Notes under the pieces: model-generated | What the model saw: only the letters and a program-made list of their open reading frames with translations | Databases searched by the model: none | What the model was told of the DNA's origin: nothing | Shown here: positions 23,577 to 31,562 of the stretch, in pieces | How positions within the stretch are numbered: the first letter of the stretch is position 1 | How the letters are laid out: the number at the start of each line of letters is the position of its first letter | NCBI RefSeq assembly: GCF_013177695.1 | Contig: NZ_WOEY01000117.1 | Location: 1-34,275 of the forward strand | Reading direction: 5' to 3' | Origin: Paraburkholderia solitsugae | GTDB taxonomy: Bacteria; Pseudomonadota; Gammaproteobacteria; Burkholderiales; Burkholderiaceae | DNA: 34,275 bases | Position numbers and translations under genes: made by a program

Positions 23577-26189
23577 TCAGCTTTTTCCGCCCGCTTCGCC
23601 TGCCGTCGGAATCTGCGGTGGAATCGGTGCGGTCTGCCCGGTCGGCGGCGGCGCCGGACGCGGCTCGTGCGACACATCGCGCGCCACTGCCACGGCAGCG
23701 TGCGCGGCCCGCGTCGAGCCCCCCGTTTCAGCATGCGCGTGCCCATGCCCATGCGGACCGGTCTCGGGCCGCTCATCGTCCGGCAAAGGCTGCCCTTCGT
23801 TATCCTTCGACGACGTGTACACACGCATCTGCGGCACCGGAATCTCGATGCCGGCTTCGTCCATCTTGCGTTTAAGCCTCAAATTGAAGGCGCGCGCCAC
23901 GCTCCATTGCTGCAACGGCCGCGTCTTGATCTGCCCTTTCACGACCATCCAGTTCGGATCAAAACGGTCGAGCCCCCACACCTCGATCGGTCCGAGCATT
24001 TCGCGCCGGTAGCGGAAGTCGGCCATCAGATCGGCGCCGACTTCGCGAATCAGGTGCGTGATCTGATCGACATCGGTCGAGAACGACATCCGCACTTCGA
24101 ACACCGCGTAGGCAAAGTCGCGCGACAGGTTCTTGACGATCTTGATCTGCGAGAACGGAATCGCGTGAATCGCGCCCTGGCCATCGCGCAAGCGGACGGT
24201 ACGGATCGACAGATGCTCGACCGTGCCCGCATGTCCCCCGTCCACGTCGACCCAGTCGCCAACCGAAATCGTATCTTCGATGATGATGAACAGGCCCGTG
24301 ATCAGGTCGGTCACGAGCGACTGCGCACCGAAACCGATCGCGAGACCGATCACACCGGCGCCGGCCAAGAGCGGCGTCACGTTAATGCCCAGGTTCGCGG
24401 CGGTGACGATACCGGCAATCGTCGCGATCGACGCCAGCAGCACATTGCGCACGAGCGGCAGCATCGTGCGCGCACGCATGCTCGGATTGCGCGACTTGGT
24501 GCGCGGACCACCTGGATTGAGGGCTTCGGTAATCGCGGTGTCGACCAGAATCCACAGCAGCCATGAGATGAACACCGTCGCGATGATCGCGGTCACCGCG
24601 TGTGCAATCCCGCGCGCCGCCACGTTTTTCTCCACGACTTCCGCGAGCGACACCCCCCACAAACGCGCAGCCAATTCAAAGAAGAACAGCCAGACGAACA
24701 GCGTCAGCAGCGTGCCGCAAAAGCGCAGCAAGCGCGACAGGTACGGCGAGCGGCGCCGCGTGCGCGGGCTGCGGTGGCGCGTCACGCGCAGGACGATGGC
24801 CGACAGGAAAAATGCGAGCACCAGCAACAGTGCGGTCACCACCGAAATCTGCAGCACGTTTTCGCTGGAGCTCGAGCCGCCGAGCGTAGCGACCACCGAC
24901 GCGGTGGCGAGCACCAGCACCGGCACGTGCCAGAGCGAGGCGAGCACGTCGAACGCGTCGGTCGCGGCCCGGTGATCGTGGCGCTGCTCGTAAGGCCGGT
25001 TGCGAATCAGATGCGCGACGGGCCGGCGGAAAGCTACCGCAAAATAGCCTGTGAGCACGGCGGCCGTCATGTTGGCAGCCGTCGAAATCAGCCCGGCGAG
25101 ATTCGATCCGAGCTGATGCGCGACGTCGTAGTTGACCGCCGCATCGCCGAGCGCGGCGCAGATGCCGACCACGAACAGCACGCGCCGCGCATGCTCGATC
25201 AGCAGGCGCACCGCAACCCGCCGATGCCCTGAGCCGAACAGCGAAAACATGATCAGACAGATCGCCGAAAACACCGCACCCGCGACGATCGCGTAGGCGA
25301 CAACCAAGCCGAGCGTGCGGCCGAGCTCATCGGGCATCGCGCGCACGAACACCAATGCAGCGAGAAAGGCGACGATCCACGGCCCGACGCGGCGCAGCGC
25401 GAAGATCAGCAGCTCGCGCGTGGTGGGATTCGGGTTGAGCCCCATCAGGATACCGAAGCGCCGGTATAGCCGGTGCTGCAGGTAGATCAGCGCGCCGGCG
25501 CACGCGCCCCAGCCGACCAGCATGGCAATCATCGCAAAGACGATGCGCCCGAAGCTCTCTTGCCCCTGACCCGAAATGATCGTGTAGAGCTCGTTGCCGG
25601 CCGCGTTGAAGCGTCCGGCCCAATAGTGCACCGGCGTGCGGCCCTGATGCACACCGGATTCGAACGACGCGATGCCCGACGCGATCGCGCCGAGCAAGCC
25701 GGGACTCGGTTGCGCGGGTGCGGGCGGCGCGACGTTTTGCGAGACGTCGCGCAGCTTTTTGAGCTGGGCGACGAGCGCAGTGCGCTGCCGGTCGTTGTCG
25801 AGCGTGGCGATCACGCTGTCGAGCGAGCGCGCCAGTTCCGCCTGGCTCGCGGGCGACGGCGCGGAGGCCGCTTCCGCCGCCGAGGCGCCCGAGGCGGCAG
25901 ACGCAGGCGTTGCCGTCGCGCTATTGATCAGGCTCTGCAAGGCCGGAATGACGGGCGTGGTGGCGCCGGCAGCCTGAGCCGTCACCGGCATCCATCCGAT
26001 GCCGAGGATCAGTGCGACGCAAACCGTGGCCGCCCACGCGCCGAGCCACGCCGCAACGTGAGCGCGAACGCCGCGTCGAGCGCGGCATCCGACATGACTG
26101 GAAGGAAAATGAAAGATGGCGTGAGTCGCCGGTTGCCCGCCGTTGGACGGCGCGGCCCCGGACTCACGCCGCAACGGGCATGACTGCAT
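23577..26189 (-). CDS. Large MscS-family mechanosensitive channel (YbiO-like)
   Basis: The frame is open to 26246; the ATG at 26189 gives 870 residues. The N-terminus is uncertain because the signal-peptide-like hydrophobic segment (VAAWLGAWAATVCVALILGI, cleavage after AQA near residue 73) lies unusually far in. A Ser/Ala-rich periplasmic segment and about nine further membrane helices follow. The MscS pore helix and beta domain come next, with AGAGVIGLAIGFGAQSLVTD, GLFIIIEDTISVGDWVDVDG, RTVRLRDGQGAIHAIPFSQI and FEVRMSFSTDVDQI. A His-rich C-terminal tail (ETGPHGHGHAHAETGG) is notable. Family members such as E. coli YbiO release solutes on hypo-osmotic shock. Monocistronic. Confidence 0.9.
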   Translation of the reverse strand: MQSCPLRRESGAAPSNGGQPATHAIFHFPSSHVGCRARRGVRAHVAAWLGAWAATVCVALILGIGWMPVTAQAAGATTPVIPALQSLINSATATPASAASGASAAEAASAPSPASQAELARSLDSVIATLDNDRQRTALVAQLKKLRDVSQNVAPPAPAQPSPGLLGAIASGIASFESGVHQGRTPVHYWAGRFNAAGNELYTIISGQGQESFGRIVFAMIAMLVGWGACAGALIYLQHRLYRRFGILMGLNPNPTTRELLIFALRRVGPWIVAFLAALVFVRAMPDELGRTLGLVVAYAIVAGAVFSAICLIMFSLFGSGHRRVAVRLLIEHARRVLFVVGICAALGDAAVNYDVAHQLGSNLAGLISTAANMTAAVLTGYFAVAFRRPVAHLIRNRPYEQRHDHRAATDAFDVLASLWHVPVLVLATASVVATLGGSSSSENVLQISVVTALLLVLAFFLSAIVLRVTRHRSPRTRRRSPYLSRLLRFCGTLLTLFVWLFFFELAARLWGVSLAEVVEKNVAARGIAHAVTAIIATVFISWLLWILVDTAITEALNPGGPRTKSRNPSMRARTMLPLVRNVLLASIATIAGIVTAANLGINVTPLLAGAGVIGLAIGFGAQSLVTDLITGLFIIIEDTISVGDWVDVDGGHAGTVEHLSIRTVRLRDGQGAIHAIPFSQIKIVKNLSRDFAYAVFEVRMSFSTDVDQITHLIREVGADLMADFRYRREMLGPIEVWGLDRFDPNWMVVKGQIKTRPLQQWSVARAFNLRLKRKMDEAGIEIPVPQMRVYTSSKDNEGQPLPDDERPETGPHGHGHAHAETGGSTRAAHAAVAVARDVSHEPRPAPPPTGQTAPIPPQIPTAGEAGGKS

Positions 26190-26389
26190 GGCGATCCGTG
26201 AGAAAACGGGAGACGCCAGTGTAGCCGCAGTTTCATCGCCAGCCACCGAACATGCGTAACCGAATGTTAGTACGCTTGCGCAAATTCGAGGATTGGCGGG
26301 CCGCCCTCACCCTCGAGCGGCCACTCCGGCACGCGCAACGGGCCAAGCAGGACACACGCCCTGCACGGTCCGTCATGGTCCGTTAGGGC

Positions 26390-27037
26390 TCAATAAGCCA
26401 CCGTCGCGATCTGACGGACGAAGCGGCCCTGCTCCAGTTCGTCGACGAAGGCGATCGCATAGTCTTCTGCGGAAATACGGCTATTGCCCTCTGCGTCAGC
26501 CAGGAGCGTGTTCGCGCCCGTGCGGAACTTGCCGGTGCGCTCGCCCGGGGCAATCAGCGCGGCCGGCGCGAAGAAAGTCCAGTCGAGATCGGTGACACCC
26601 CGGTAATAGTCGAATGCATCGCGGTGAGCCAGTGCGATCGGTTTGTAGGCGTCCGGGAAACCGTCGGTGTCGACCAACTGCTTGCCCGGCGCCACGTCGA
26701 GCGAACCCGCGCCGCCCACCACCACGAGGCGCTTGAGGCCCGCTGCGCGCACGCCGTCGACGAGCGCATGGGTCGCCGTGGTCAGTGCCGCGAGATCGTC
26801 TTGCGGCGGCGCGTAGGCGCTCGCCACCACATCGTGACCGCGCACCGCGGCGCCGACGCTCGCGGCATCGAGCAGATCGGCCTGAGCGGCTTTGAGATTC
26901 ACCACGTCCGCCGGCACGCGCGCCGGATTGCGCGCCAGCGCCGTCACCTGATGCCCGCGGCGGGCCGCTTCCGCGGCGATCCGCGAACCGATCGTGCCGG
27001 TGGCGCCAAACAATGCGATCTTCAACGCTTTGCTCAT
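26390..27037 (-). CDS. NAD(P)-binding oxidoreductase, YwnB-like (atypical SDR/NmrA fold)
   Basis: The start at 27037 (MSKALKIALFGATGTIGSRI) has AGGAG seven bases upstream; in-frame codons further upstream cross an operator and are discarded. The 215-residue protein has the Rossmann dinucleotide motif GATGTIG at residues 10-16, followed by RGHQVTALARNPARV, the segment HDVVASAYAPPQDD and RLVVVGGAGSLDV. The C-terminal DYAIAFVDELEQGRF is typical of the atypical short-chain dehydrogenase group that includes B. subtilis YwnB. It lies downstream of, and on the same strand as, an Rrf2 regulator, an arrangement like ywnA-ywnB. Both genes carry the same operator. The substrate is unknown; a redox or electrophile-stress role is inferred. 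Confidence 0.9.
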   Translation of the reverse strand: MSKALKIALFGATGTIGSRIAAEAARRGHQVTALARNPARVPADVVNLKAAQADLLDAASVGAAVRGHDVVASAYAPPQDDLAALTTATHALVDGVRAAGLKRLVVVGGAGSLDVAPGKQLVDTDGFPDAYKPIALAHRDAFDYYRGVTDLDWTFFAPAALIAPGERTGKFRTGANTLLADAEGNSRISAEDYAIAFVDELEQGRFVRQIATVAY

Positions 27038-27060
27038 TTCGATGCTCCTGTCATTAACAT

Positions 27061-27085
27061 ATATGTAACTACATTGATTACATAT
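27061..27085. promoter_or_regulatory. Rrf2-type operator upstream of the oxidoreductase
   Basis: ATATGTAA and TTACATAT form a perfect eight-base dyad separated by nine bases (core TGTAA-N9-TTACA at 27064-27082), 24 bases upstream of the oxidoreductase start. The same core recurs before the Rrf2 gene at 27665-27683, so autoregulated control of both genes is likely. Confidence 0.8.
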
Positions 27086-27182
27086 AATAGGGAAAAAAGA
27101 GGGGCTTGAGCCCCCGTCCGTTCTCAGGCGCGCGCGTCTCGACTGCGCCACACGCGCCCTTGGATACTGCTTCTTTGCTACG

Positions 27183-27638
27183 TCACCCCTGCGGACGCCG
27201 CTTGCGTTCACGCGCCCGTTCGGCGCGCACCAGGTCGGAAGTGGCATCGGCCAGCGTGCGTGCGCCGAGCGACGCTTCCATGGCCTGCTGCGCTTCGTCG
27301 ATGATGCCGCGCAGCACGACCTGGATATTCCGCCCCACCATGCACGCCGGATTCGGCTCCTCGCGATGCATGGCGAACAATTGCGCGTCGTCTACCGCAC
27401 GATACACCTGCAGCAAGGTGATCTCGTCAGGTGCCCGGGCAAGCAGCGCGCCGCCGCCCGCGCCAAGTTGCGAGGTCGTCAGACCCGCGTCGGCCAGCAT
27501 GGTCAACAGACGCCGGATCAACGCAGGATTCGTATTCACGCTACCCGCGATCATCTCCGACGAGAGCGGCGCGCCCTCCTGCAACGACAGCAGCGCGAGC
27601 ACATGCACCGCAAACGCAAACCGGCTACTCGTATTCAC
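27183..27638 (-). CDS. Rrf2-family transcriptional regulator (YwnA-like)
   Basis: A GTG start at 27638 (VNTSSRFAFAVHVLALLSLQ) is preferred, with AGGA six bases upstream. The longer frame needs a TTG at 27662 that abuts the operator. This gives 151 residues. The winged helix is visible as APLSSEMIAGSVNTNPALIRRLLTMLADAGL with the wing GAGGGALLARAPDEITLLQVYRAV. Only one cysteine (NPACMVGRN) lies where Fe-S Rrf2 proteins such as IscR or NsrR have three, so this is probably a cluster-free, thiol-sensing member. The Arg-rich tail is atypical. It should repress itself and the downstream oxidoreductase through the TGTAA-N9-TTACA sites. Confidence 0.92.
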   Translation of the reverse strand: MNTSSRFAFAVHVLALLSLQEGAPLSSEMIAGSVNTNPALIRRLLTMLADAGLTTSQLGAGGGALLARAPDEITLLQVYRAVDDAQLFAMHREEPNPACMVGRNIQVVLRGIIDEAQQAMEASLGARTLADATSDLVRAERARERKRRPQG

Positions 27639-27664
27639 AGCAATCCTGCCCTGCCACGACAATG

Positions 27665-27683
27665 TGTAACCATAGTAATTACA
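27665..27683. promoter_or_regulatory. Rrf2-type operator upstream of the Rrf2 gene
   Basis: TGTAA-CCATAGTAA-TTACA is a five-base dyad with a nine-base spacer, identical in layout to the site at 27064-27082. It starts 26 bases upstream of the proposed GTG start and probably overlaps the promoter. Confidence 0.78.
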
Positions 27684-27725
27684 TTTAATCCGACTGTCAA
27701 ATGGACGGACGCTCGGGGCGCCACC

Positions 27726-28178
27726 TCACTTGTCCATCTGCTTTTGCGCATCGCTGGAATCGCTCGACGCCGACGCAGAAGCCGAGCTTTGTGCCGACCA
27801 TTCCTGCAGCTTGCGCCCCGCCGTCTCGAGGCCCTGGCCGGTCAACGCCGCCGCCTTGCCGAGTTGCGCATTCGTCGCGCTCGCCGCGCCTTGCAGGTGG
27901 GCTTGCGCGGTCGACGCCAGCGCGGCGGGATCGATCGTGACCGACGGCGCGGAGGCCGATTCGAGGTTCTGCTGCGCGGTGTCCTTGGTCGCATCGACCT
28001 GCTGGCCGACGTAGCTGGCAGCCTGATCGAGCTTCTGACCGGCGGCTTGCGCCGCATCGTTGAGCTTGCCGGCGACCTGCGCGGACGCATCATTCTTCTG
28101 ACAAGCCGTCAGGCCGCCGAACACGAGGGCGACAACAGCGACGCGGCGCAACAACGGCGAACGAATAGATAAAGTCAT
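27726..28178 (-). CDS. Small outer-membrane-type lipoprotein, helical
   Basis: The start at 28178 (MTLSIRSPLLRRVAVVALVF) gives a 150-residue lipoprotein with lipobox LTAC, the acylated Cys being residue 26; the longer reading to 28229 only adds non-signal residues. The mature protein is Ala/Gln/Lys/Ser-rich with heptad-like helical stretches (AAQAAGQKLDQAASYVGQQ, ATKDTAQQNLESA). It is a probable periplasm-facing coiled-coil or amphipathic protein, and the C-terminus is a Ser/Ala tail. No residue after the acylated Cys is Asp at +2 (it is Gln), so outer-membrane sorting is likely. Function unknown. Confidence 0.82.
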   Translation of the reverse strand: MTLSIRSPLLRRVAVVALVFGGLTACQKNDASAQVAGKLNDAAQAAGQKLDQAASYVGQQVDATKDTAQQNLESASAPSVTIDPAALASTAQAHLQGAASATNAQLGKAAALTGQGLETAGRKLQEWSAQSSASASASSDSSDAQKQMDK

Positions 28179-28346
28179 TTTGGGGTGTGAACCGCATCGA
28201 GCGGCTTCCGCATGCGAAAACGCGCCCATGATACGCCGTTGCGCCGCACGCTCTCCTCATCGGTCCTCCGTCGCGGTTCTGTCAAACGCATTGGGGTAGA
28301 CTGACGTCCCGTTCGATGTGTTCCGTTGATCAATTGGAGGCATGCG

Positions 28347-28928
28347 ATGGCAGCAAAGAAGATTCTGTTCCTGACCGGCGACTTCGCCGAGGATTACGAA
28401 ACGATGGTGCCGTTTCAGGCACTGCAGGCGGTCGGCCACGTCGTTGACGCGGTCTGCCCGAACAAGAAAGCGGGCGAGAAGATCAAGACAGCGATCCATG
28501 ATTTCGAAGGCGACCAGACCTATACCGAAAAGCCTGGTCATCAGTTCACGCTCAATGCAACGTTCGACGACGTCAATTCGCGTCAATACGACGCGCTCGC
28601 GATCGCCGGCGGCCGCGCGCCGGAATACCTGCGGCTCAATCACAAAGTCATCGAACTCGTACGGCAGTTCGCCGAAGCAGGCAAACCGATCGCCGCGATC
28701 TGCCACGCCGCGCAACTGCTGGCCGCCGCGGACGTGATTCGCGGCAAGCGCATTTCCGCCTACCCGGCCTGCGCGCCCGAAGTGAAGCTGGCCGGCGGCG
28801 AGTACGTCGACATTCCGGTCGACGCCGCGATCACCGACGCCAATTTCGTCACCGCTCCCGCGTGGCCGGCTCATCCTGAGTGGCTGCGTCAATTCCTCGT
28901 GCTGCTCGGCACCCGGATCGAACTCTGA
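28347..28928 (+). CDS. DJ-1/PfpI-family protein
   Basis: The start at 28347 (MAAKKILFLTGDFAEDYETM) has TTGGAGG 6-12 bases upstream. The 193-residue protein has the family core: E15 in GDFAEDYE, the GG-containing turn DALAIAGGRAPEYL, and the nucleophile elbow PIAAICHAAQLL with Cys119-His120. Then come GKRISAYPACAPEVKLAGGEYVD and FVTAPAWPAHPEWLRQFLVLLG. Members are glyoxalase/deglycase-like stress proteins or chaperones; the exact reaction cannot be told. It differs from classic intracellular protease PfpI in length, being slightly longer. Monocistronic, followed by a strong hairpin. Confidence 0.92.
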   Translation: MAAKKILFLTGDFAEDYETMVPFQALQAVGHVVDAVCPNKKAGEKIKTAIHDFEGDQTYTEKPGHQFTLNATFDDVNSRQYDALAIAGGRAPEYLRLNHKVIELVRQFAEAGKPIAAICHAAQLLAAADVIRGKRISAYPACAPEVKLAGGEYVDIPVDAAITDANFVTAPAWPAHPEWLRQFLVLLGTRIEL

Positions 28929-28934
28929 TCCTCC

Positions 28935-28971
28935 GGCGAGCGCCTTGCCCTCGCGGCAATGCGCGCTCGCC
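28935..28971. other. Strong compound hairpin after the DJ-1/PfpI gene
   Basis: GGCGAGCGC at 28935-28943 pairs with 28963-28971, and TTGCC/GGCAA (28945-28949 with 28955-28959) extends the stem inward. It lies seven bases past the stop codon. There is no T-run, so it may protect the 3' end or pause transcription more than it terminates it. Confidence 0.6.
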
Positions 28972-29058
28972 AAAACGCACCTGCATTTTGAGACTAGTCC
29001 GATAGTTCTCAGCGGAAGGCTTTCCTATAGTCGCCGGTTGACTTGGGAGCCTTTTTCG

Positions 29059-29385
29059 ATGGAACTGACTGATTGGATCGTCATTCTCGCCGTCACCTTG
29101 ATGGCGATTGCTTTTTTCTGCGCGCGCACACGGGCCAACTGGTCGCGAGAAAACCGCGCGCGACGTCTGGCCGGCACGCGCATGCTGGTGCAAGCCGCGT
29201 GCGCGCTGTGGGCCGCGCTGTTGATCGTCGCGCACGGCCTGTTCGCCCTGGACGGTCTGGCCGGCCTGCATCCCGCACCGCTCGAGGCGCTGACCGGCGT
29301 CGCGATCCTGGTCGTTTGCGGCTGCTACTGGTCGATTCGCGGCGGCAAGCTGCTCAAACCGCGCCGACTCTTTACCGCGTACTGA
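29059..29385 (+). CDS. Small membrane protein with three hydrophobic segments
   Basis: From the ATG at 29059 (MELTDWIVILAVTLMAIAFF) the product has 108 residues. Hydrophobic helices lie at about 6-22, 45-65 (LVQAACALWAALLIVAHGLF) and 76-93 (LEALTGVAILVVCGCYWSI), and basic loops such as RTRANWSRENRARRLAGTR lie between. GGGAG lies about ten bases upstream. The family is not recognised. Its last 14 bases overlap the end of the convergent histidine-kinase gene. Confidence 0.75.
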   Translation: MELTDWIVILAVTLMAIAFFCARTRANWSRENRARRLAGTRMLVQAACALWAALLIVAHGLFALDGLAGLHPAPLEALTGVAILVVCGCYWSIRGGKLLKPRRLFTAY

Positions 29386-31153
29386 TGCCCGGCACGGCAT
29401 TAGCGGCATTAGCGGCATTAGCGGCATTAGCGACATGCCCCGCCGCACCGCCGGTCAGGCCAGGGTCGTCACGATCACCGAGGCTCGCGCACACTTCGCG
29501 CACACCCCGAACCGTGTGAACGCCATTCACCACCGCGGCAGGCGTTTCGACGGCCAGTTGCGCGGCCCGCACCTCGGCTTCGGGCAGCGACAGATAAAAC
29601 GTCGTGCCGATGCTTTCTTTCGACTCCGCCCATACGCGCCCGCCATGCCGCTCCACCACGCGTCGCACGAGTGCAAGGCCGATGCCTTCCCCCGCCGCCA
29701 CATTGCCGTGCAGCCGCTGAAAGGCGTTGAAAAGCCGCGGCAGCGCGACCGCCGGAATGCCCAGGCCGTTGTCCCGCACGTAGAAAATCCGTAGCGAATG
29801 CACGCCCGGCGGCGCCGGTGTCGTACCAATTTCGATCTGGCCTTCGCGCGCCGGGTCCAGATAATTGACCGCATTGCCGATCAGGTTCGCGAACACCTGT
29901 TCGAGCGCGGTCGGATCGCCCCACACCGCCGGCAACTCGTCGACGATGACGTGCGCCCGGCGCGCCCGGATCGACCCTTGCATGGCATCGACCACGCGCG
30001 GCACGATATCGCGCACTTCGACCTTTTGCTGCCGGTACTCGACGCGGCCGACACGCGACAGCCGCAATAGCGCGTCGATGATATGAGAGGCCCGCAGCAC
30101 AGCCGTCTGCAGGAAGTGCAGCGCTTCGCCGATATCCTCGTCCACCACCCGCTCAATGCGCTGCCGCGGTTCTGCCGCGAGCGACGACTGGCGCAGTGCC
30201 GCGCGCAGTTCGTCCGACGCGCGAATCAGTTCTTTCGAAAAGCCTTGCAGATTCACCAGCGGCGCACGCAGGTCGTGCGACACGCTGTAGATGAACATTT
30301 CGTTTTCCTCTGTCTGTTGCCGCAAGGTCTCGTTGATGCGCGCCAGTTCACCGGTGCGGCGTGCGAGATCGGACTGGAAACGCGCCTGGATGCGCTCGGC
30401 TTCGAGCAGGCGCCGGCTGGTTTCATGCAAGGTCAGATCGAGCCGGGCGATTTCGTCGCGGCCCGGGCCAATCGGCGCCAGCGGCTCGTTGCCCGCGAGG
30501 CGCCCGGCGTTATCGGAAAGCAGCGCGAGCCGGCCGCGCACGCCGCGCGTGAACAGCCAGACAGCCAGCGCGACGAACAGCAACGAGCCGAACACGGCCG
30601 CGACGACCAGCATCTGTTGCCGTTCACGTGCCGCCTCGGCGGCGTTCGAGCGCAACGAGTCGAGGCGCCGCTCTTCCGTCTGGAAGGCCACCACCTGCTG
30701 ACGGAAGCGATCGAGCACGTCGGCCGAGGTCAGGTCGCGGAAGCGATCAAGCAGATCGCGCCGCCGTCCCGAATGCAGCAGGTCCTGAATGCGGTCCGAC
30801 CATTGACGATATCCCTGCACCGCCTGGCGCACCTGCACCACGCGCTCGACTTGCGGCGGGTTATCGGCAACCAGCTCGGCCAGTTGGTCGATGCGACGGT
30901 CGACGTCCATCCACAAGGTGACCGGCGTCGTAAAGCGGGTGTCGTTGGCGAGCACCGCGCCACGTAGCGCCACGGACTCGCCCAGCACCGGATCGAGAAT
31001 CGCGGTGGTTTGACGCAGCACGTCTTCGCTATGGATGGCCCACTGCTCGGCTTGCGTCGCGTCGGACTGCGCCTTGACCAGGCCAGACAGCAGCGCCAGT
31101 TCGAAGAGGGCCGGAATTGCGATCAGCAACAGGCCTTTAGTGGTCAGTCTCAT
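29372..31153 (-). CDS. Membrane sensor histidine kinase with CHASE3 domain (orphan)
   Basis: The start at 31153 (MRLTTKGLLLIAIPALFELA) gives 593 residues. A membrane helix (about 7-27) is followed by a CHASE3-type extracytoplasmic four-helix domain (about 30-175), a second helix (181-202) and a HAMP region. A coiled coil and HisKA domain come next, with phospho-acceptor H293 in FIYSVSHDLRAPLVNLQGFS. The ATPase domain shows the N box EQVFANLIGNAVNYL, G1 VRDNGLGIP and G2 GEGIGLALVRRVVERHGGRV. No response regulator is adjacent, so the partner is elsewhere. About 70 residues follow the ATPase domain and end in an Ala-Asn repeat (ANAANAANAAN) encoded by a 9-bp tandem repeat. Confidence 0.94.
   Translation of the reverse strand: MRLTTKGLLLIAIPALFELALLSGLVKAQSDATQAEQWAIHSEDVLRQTTAILDPVLGESVALRGAVLANDTRFTTPVTLWMDVDRRIDQLAELVADNPPQVERVVQVRQAVQGYRQWSDRIQDLLHSGRRRDLLDRFRDLTSADVLDRFRQQVVAFQTEERRLDSLRSNAAEAARERQQMLVVAAVFGSLLFVALAVWLFTRGVRGRLALLSDNAGRLAGNEPLAPIGPGRDEIARLDLTLHETSRRLLEAERIQARFQSDLARRTGELARINETLRQQTEENEMFIYSVSHDLRAPLVNLQGFSKELIRASDELRAALRQSSLAAEPRQRIERVVDEDIGEALHFLQTAVLRASHIIDALLRLSRVGRVEYRQQKVEVRDIVPRVVDAMQGSIRARRAHVIVDELPAVWGDPTALEQVFANLIGNAVNYLDPAREGQIEIGTTPAPPGVHSLRIFYVRDNGLGIPAVALPRLFNAFQRLHGNVAAGEGIGLALVRRVVERHGGRVWAESKESIGTTFYLSLPEAEVRAAQLAVETPAAVVNGVHTVRGVREVCASLGDRDDPGLTGGAAGHVANAANAANAANAVPGISTR
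29396..29431. repeat. Tandem repeat, four exact copies of a 9-bp unit
   Basis: GGCATTAGC is repeated four times without mismatch. Because the unit is a multiple of three, copy-number change would only lengthen or shorten the Ala-Asn-Ala tail of the histidine kinase read on the minus strand. Confidence 0.95.
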
Positions 31154-31381
31154 GCGTGCGCATTGGAGGTCGGTGGCCGGCAGATCATGCACGGGGACGG
31201 CACATTATGTCGGCGTTTGCACAGGAAGACAAAGACGATGCACCATCGACCAGGCTTCTGCCGCCCAATACGGCCCGTGTGCACCGAATGCGCATAAAAC
31301 GTCAGGCTTTTGAATTAAACGTAAATCAAATCGAATGTCTTGCCCACATTTGGATCATGACGTCCGATATGAAAGCATCAT

Positions 31382-31396
31382 GCACTTATATTGTGC
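31382..31396. promoter_or_regulatory. NtrC-type enhancer site upstream of amt
   Basis: GCAC-TTATATT-GTGC (within TGCAC...GTGCT) matches the NtrC dyad GCAC-N7-GTGC. It lies about 115 bases upstream of the sigma-54 promoter at 31509-31523, a normal enhancer distance. Confidence 0.7.
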
Positions 31397-31415
31397 TTTC
31401 GCCATTGTTTGCGGT

Positions 31416-31429
31416 GCACAGAATGGTGC
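31416..31429. promoter_or_regulatory. Second, imperfect NtrC-like site
   Basis: GCAC-AGAATG-GTGC has the same half-sites but a six-base spacer, one base short of the consensus. It lies 34 bases downstream of the first site, roughly three helical turns, so cooperative binding is conceivable. Confidence 0.45.
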
Positions 31430-31508
31430 GCCGCCCGATCAGTAACGCGCGGCGTAAAACCCATCCCGGTGCGGATTTGCACCTGATCGACGCCTCTCGG
31501 CACAAGTT

Positions 31509-31523
31509 TGGCCCGCTTCTTGC
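31509..31523 (+). promoter_or_regulatory. Sigma-54 (-24/-12) promoter of amt
   Basis: TGGCCCGCTTCTTGC has GG at 31510-31511 and GC at 31522-31523 with the required ten bases between. It fits consensus TGGCACG-N4-TTGC with one core mismatch (C for A). Transcription would start near 31535, giving a leader of about 28 bases before the amt ATG. Confidence 0.78.
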
Positions 31524-31531
31524 GTCCCATG

Positions 31532-31554
31532 CCCGCTTTTTTGGCATAAGCGGG
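31532..31554 (+). other. Leader hairpin over the amt ribosome-binding region
   Basis: CCCGCTT at 31532-31538 pairs with AAGCGGG at 31548-31554, eight bases before the ATG. The only purine-rich Shine-Dalgarno-like bases (GCGGGA) lie in the 3' arm, so the hairpin could limit translation. Confidence 0.5.
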
Positions 31555-31562
31555 ACACATCG

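Noticed and set aside
22904..23824. 306-codon minus-strand open frame
   Set aside because: It spans the dioxygenase gene and part of the MscS gene and is Arg-rich without motifs. The plus-strand cupin is well supported.
27639..27662. TTG start at 27662 for the Rrf2 gene
   Set aside because: It abuts the operator and adds eight residues that are not Rrf2-like. The GTG at 27638 has a better ribosome-binding site.
29396..29431. CRISPR-like array
   Set aside because: The four 9-bp units are contiguous, with no spacers, and lie in a kinase coding region.
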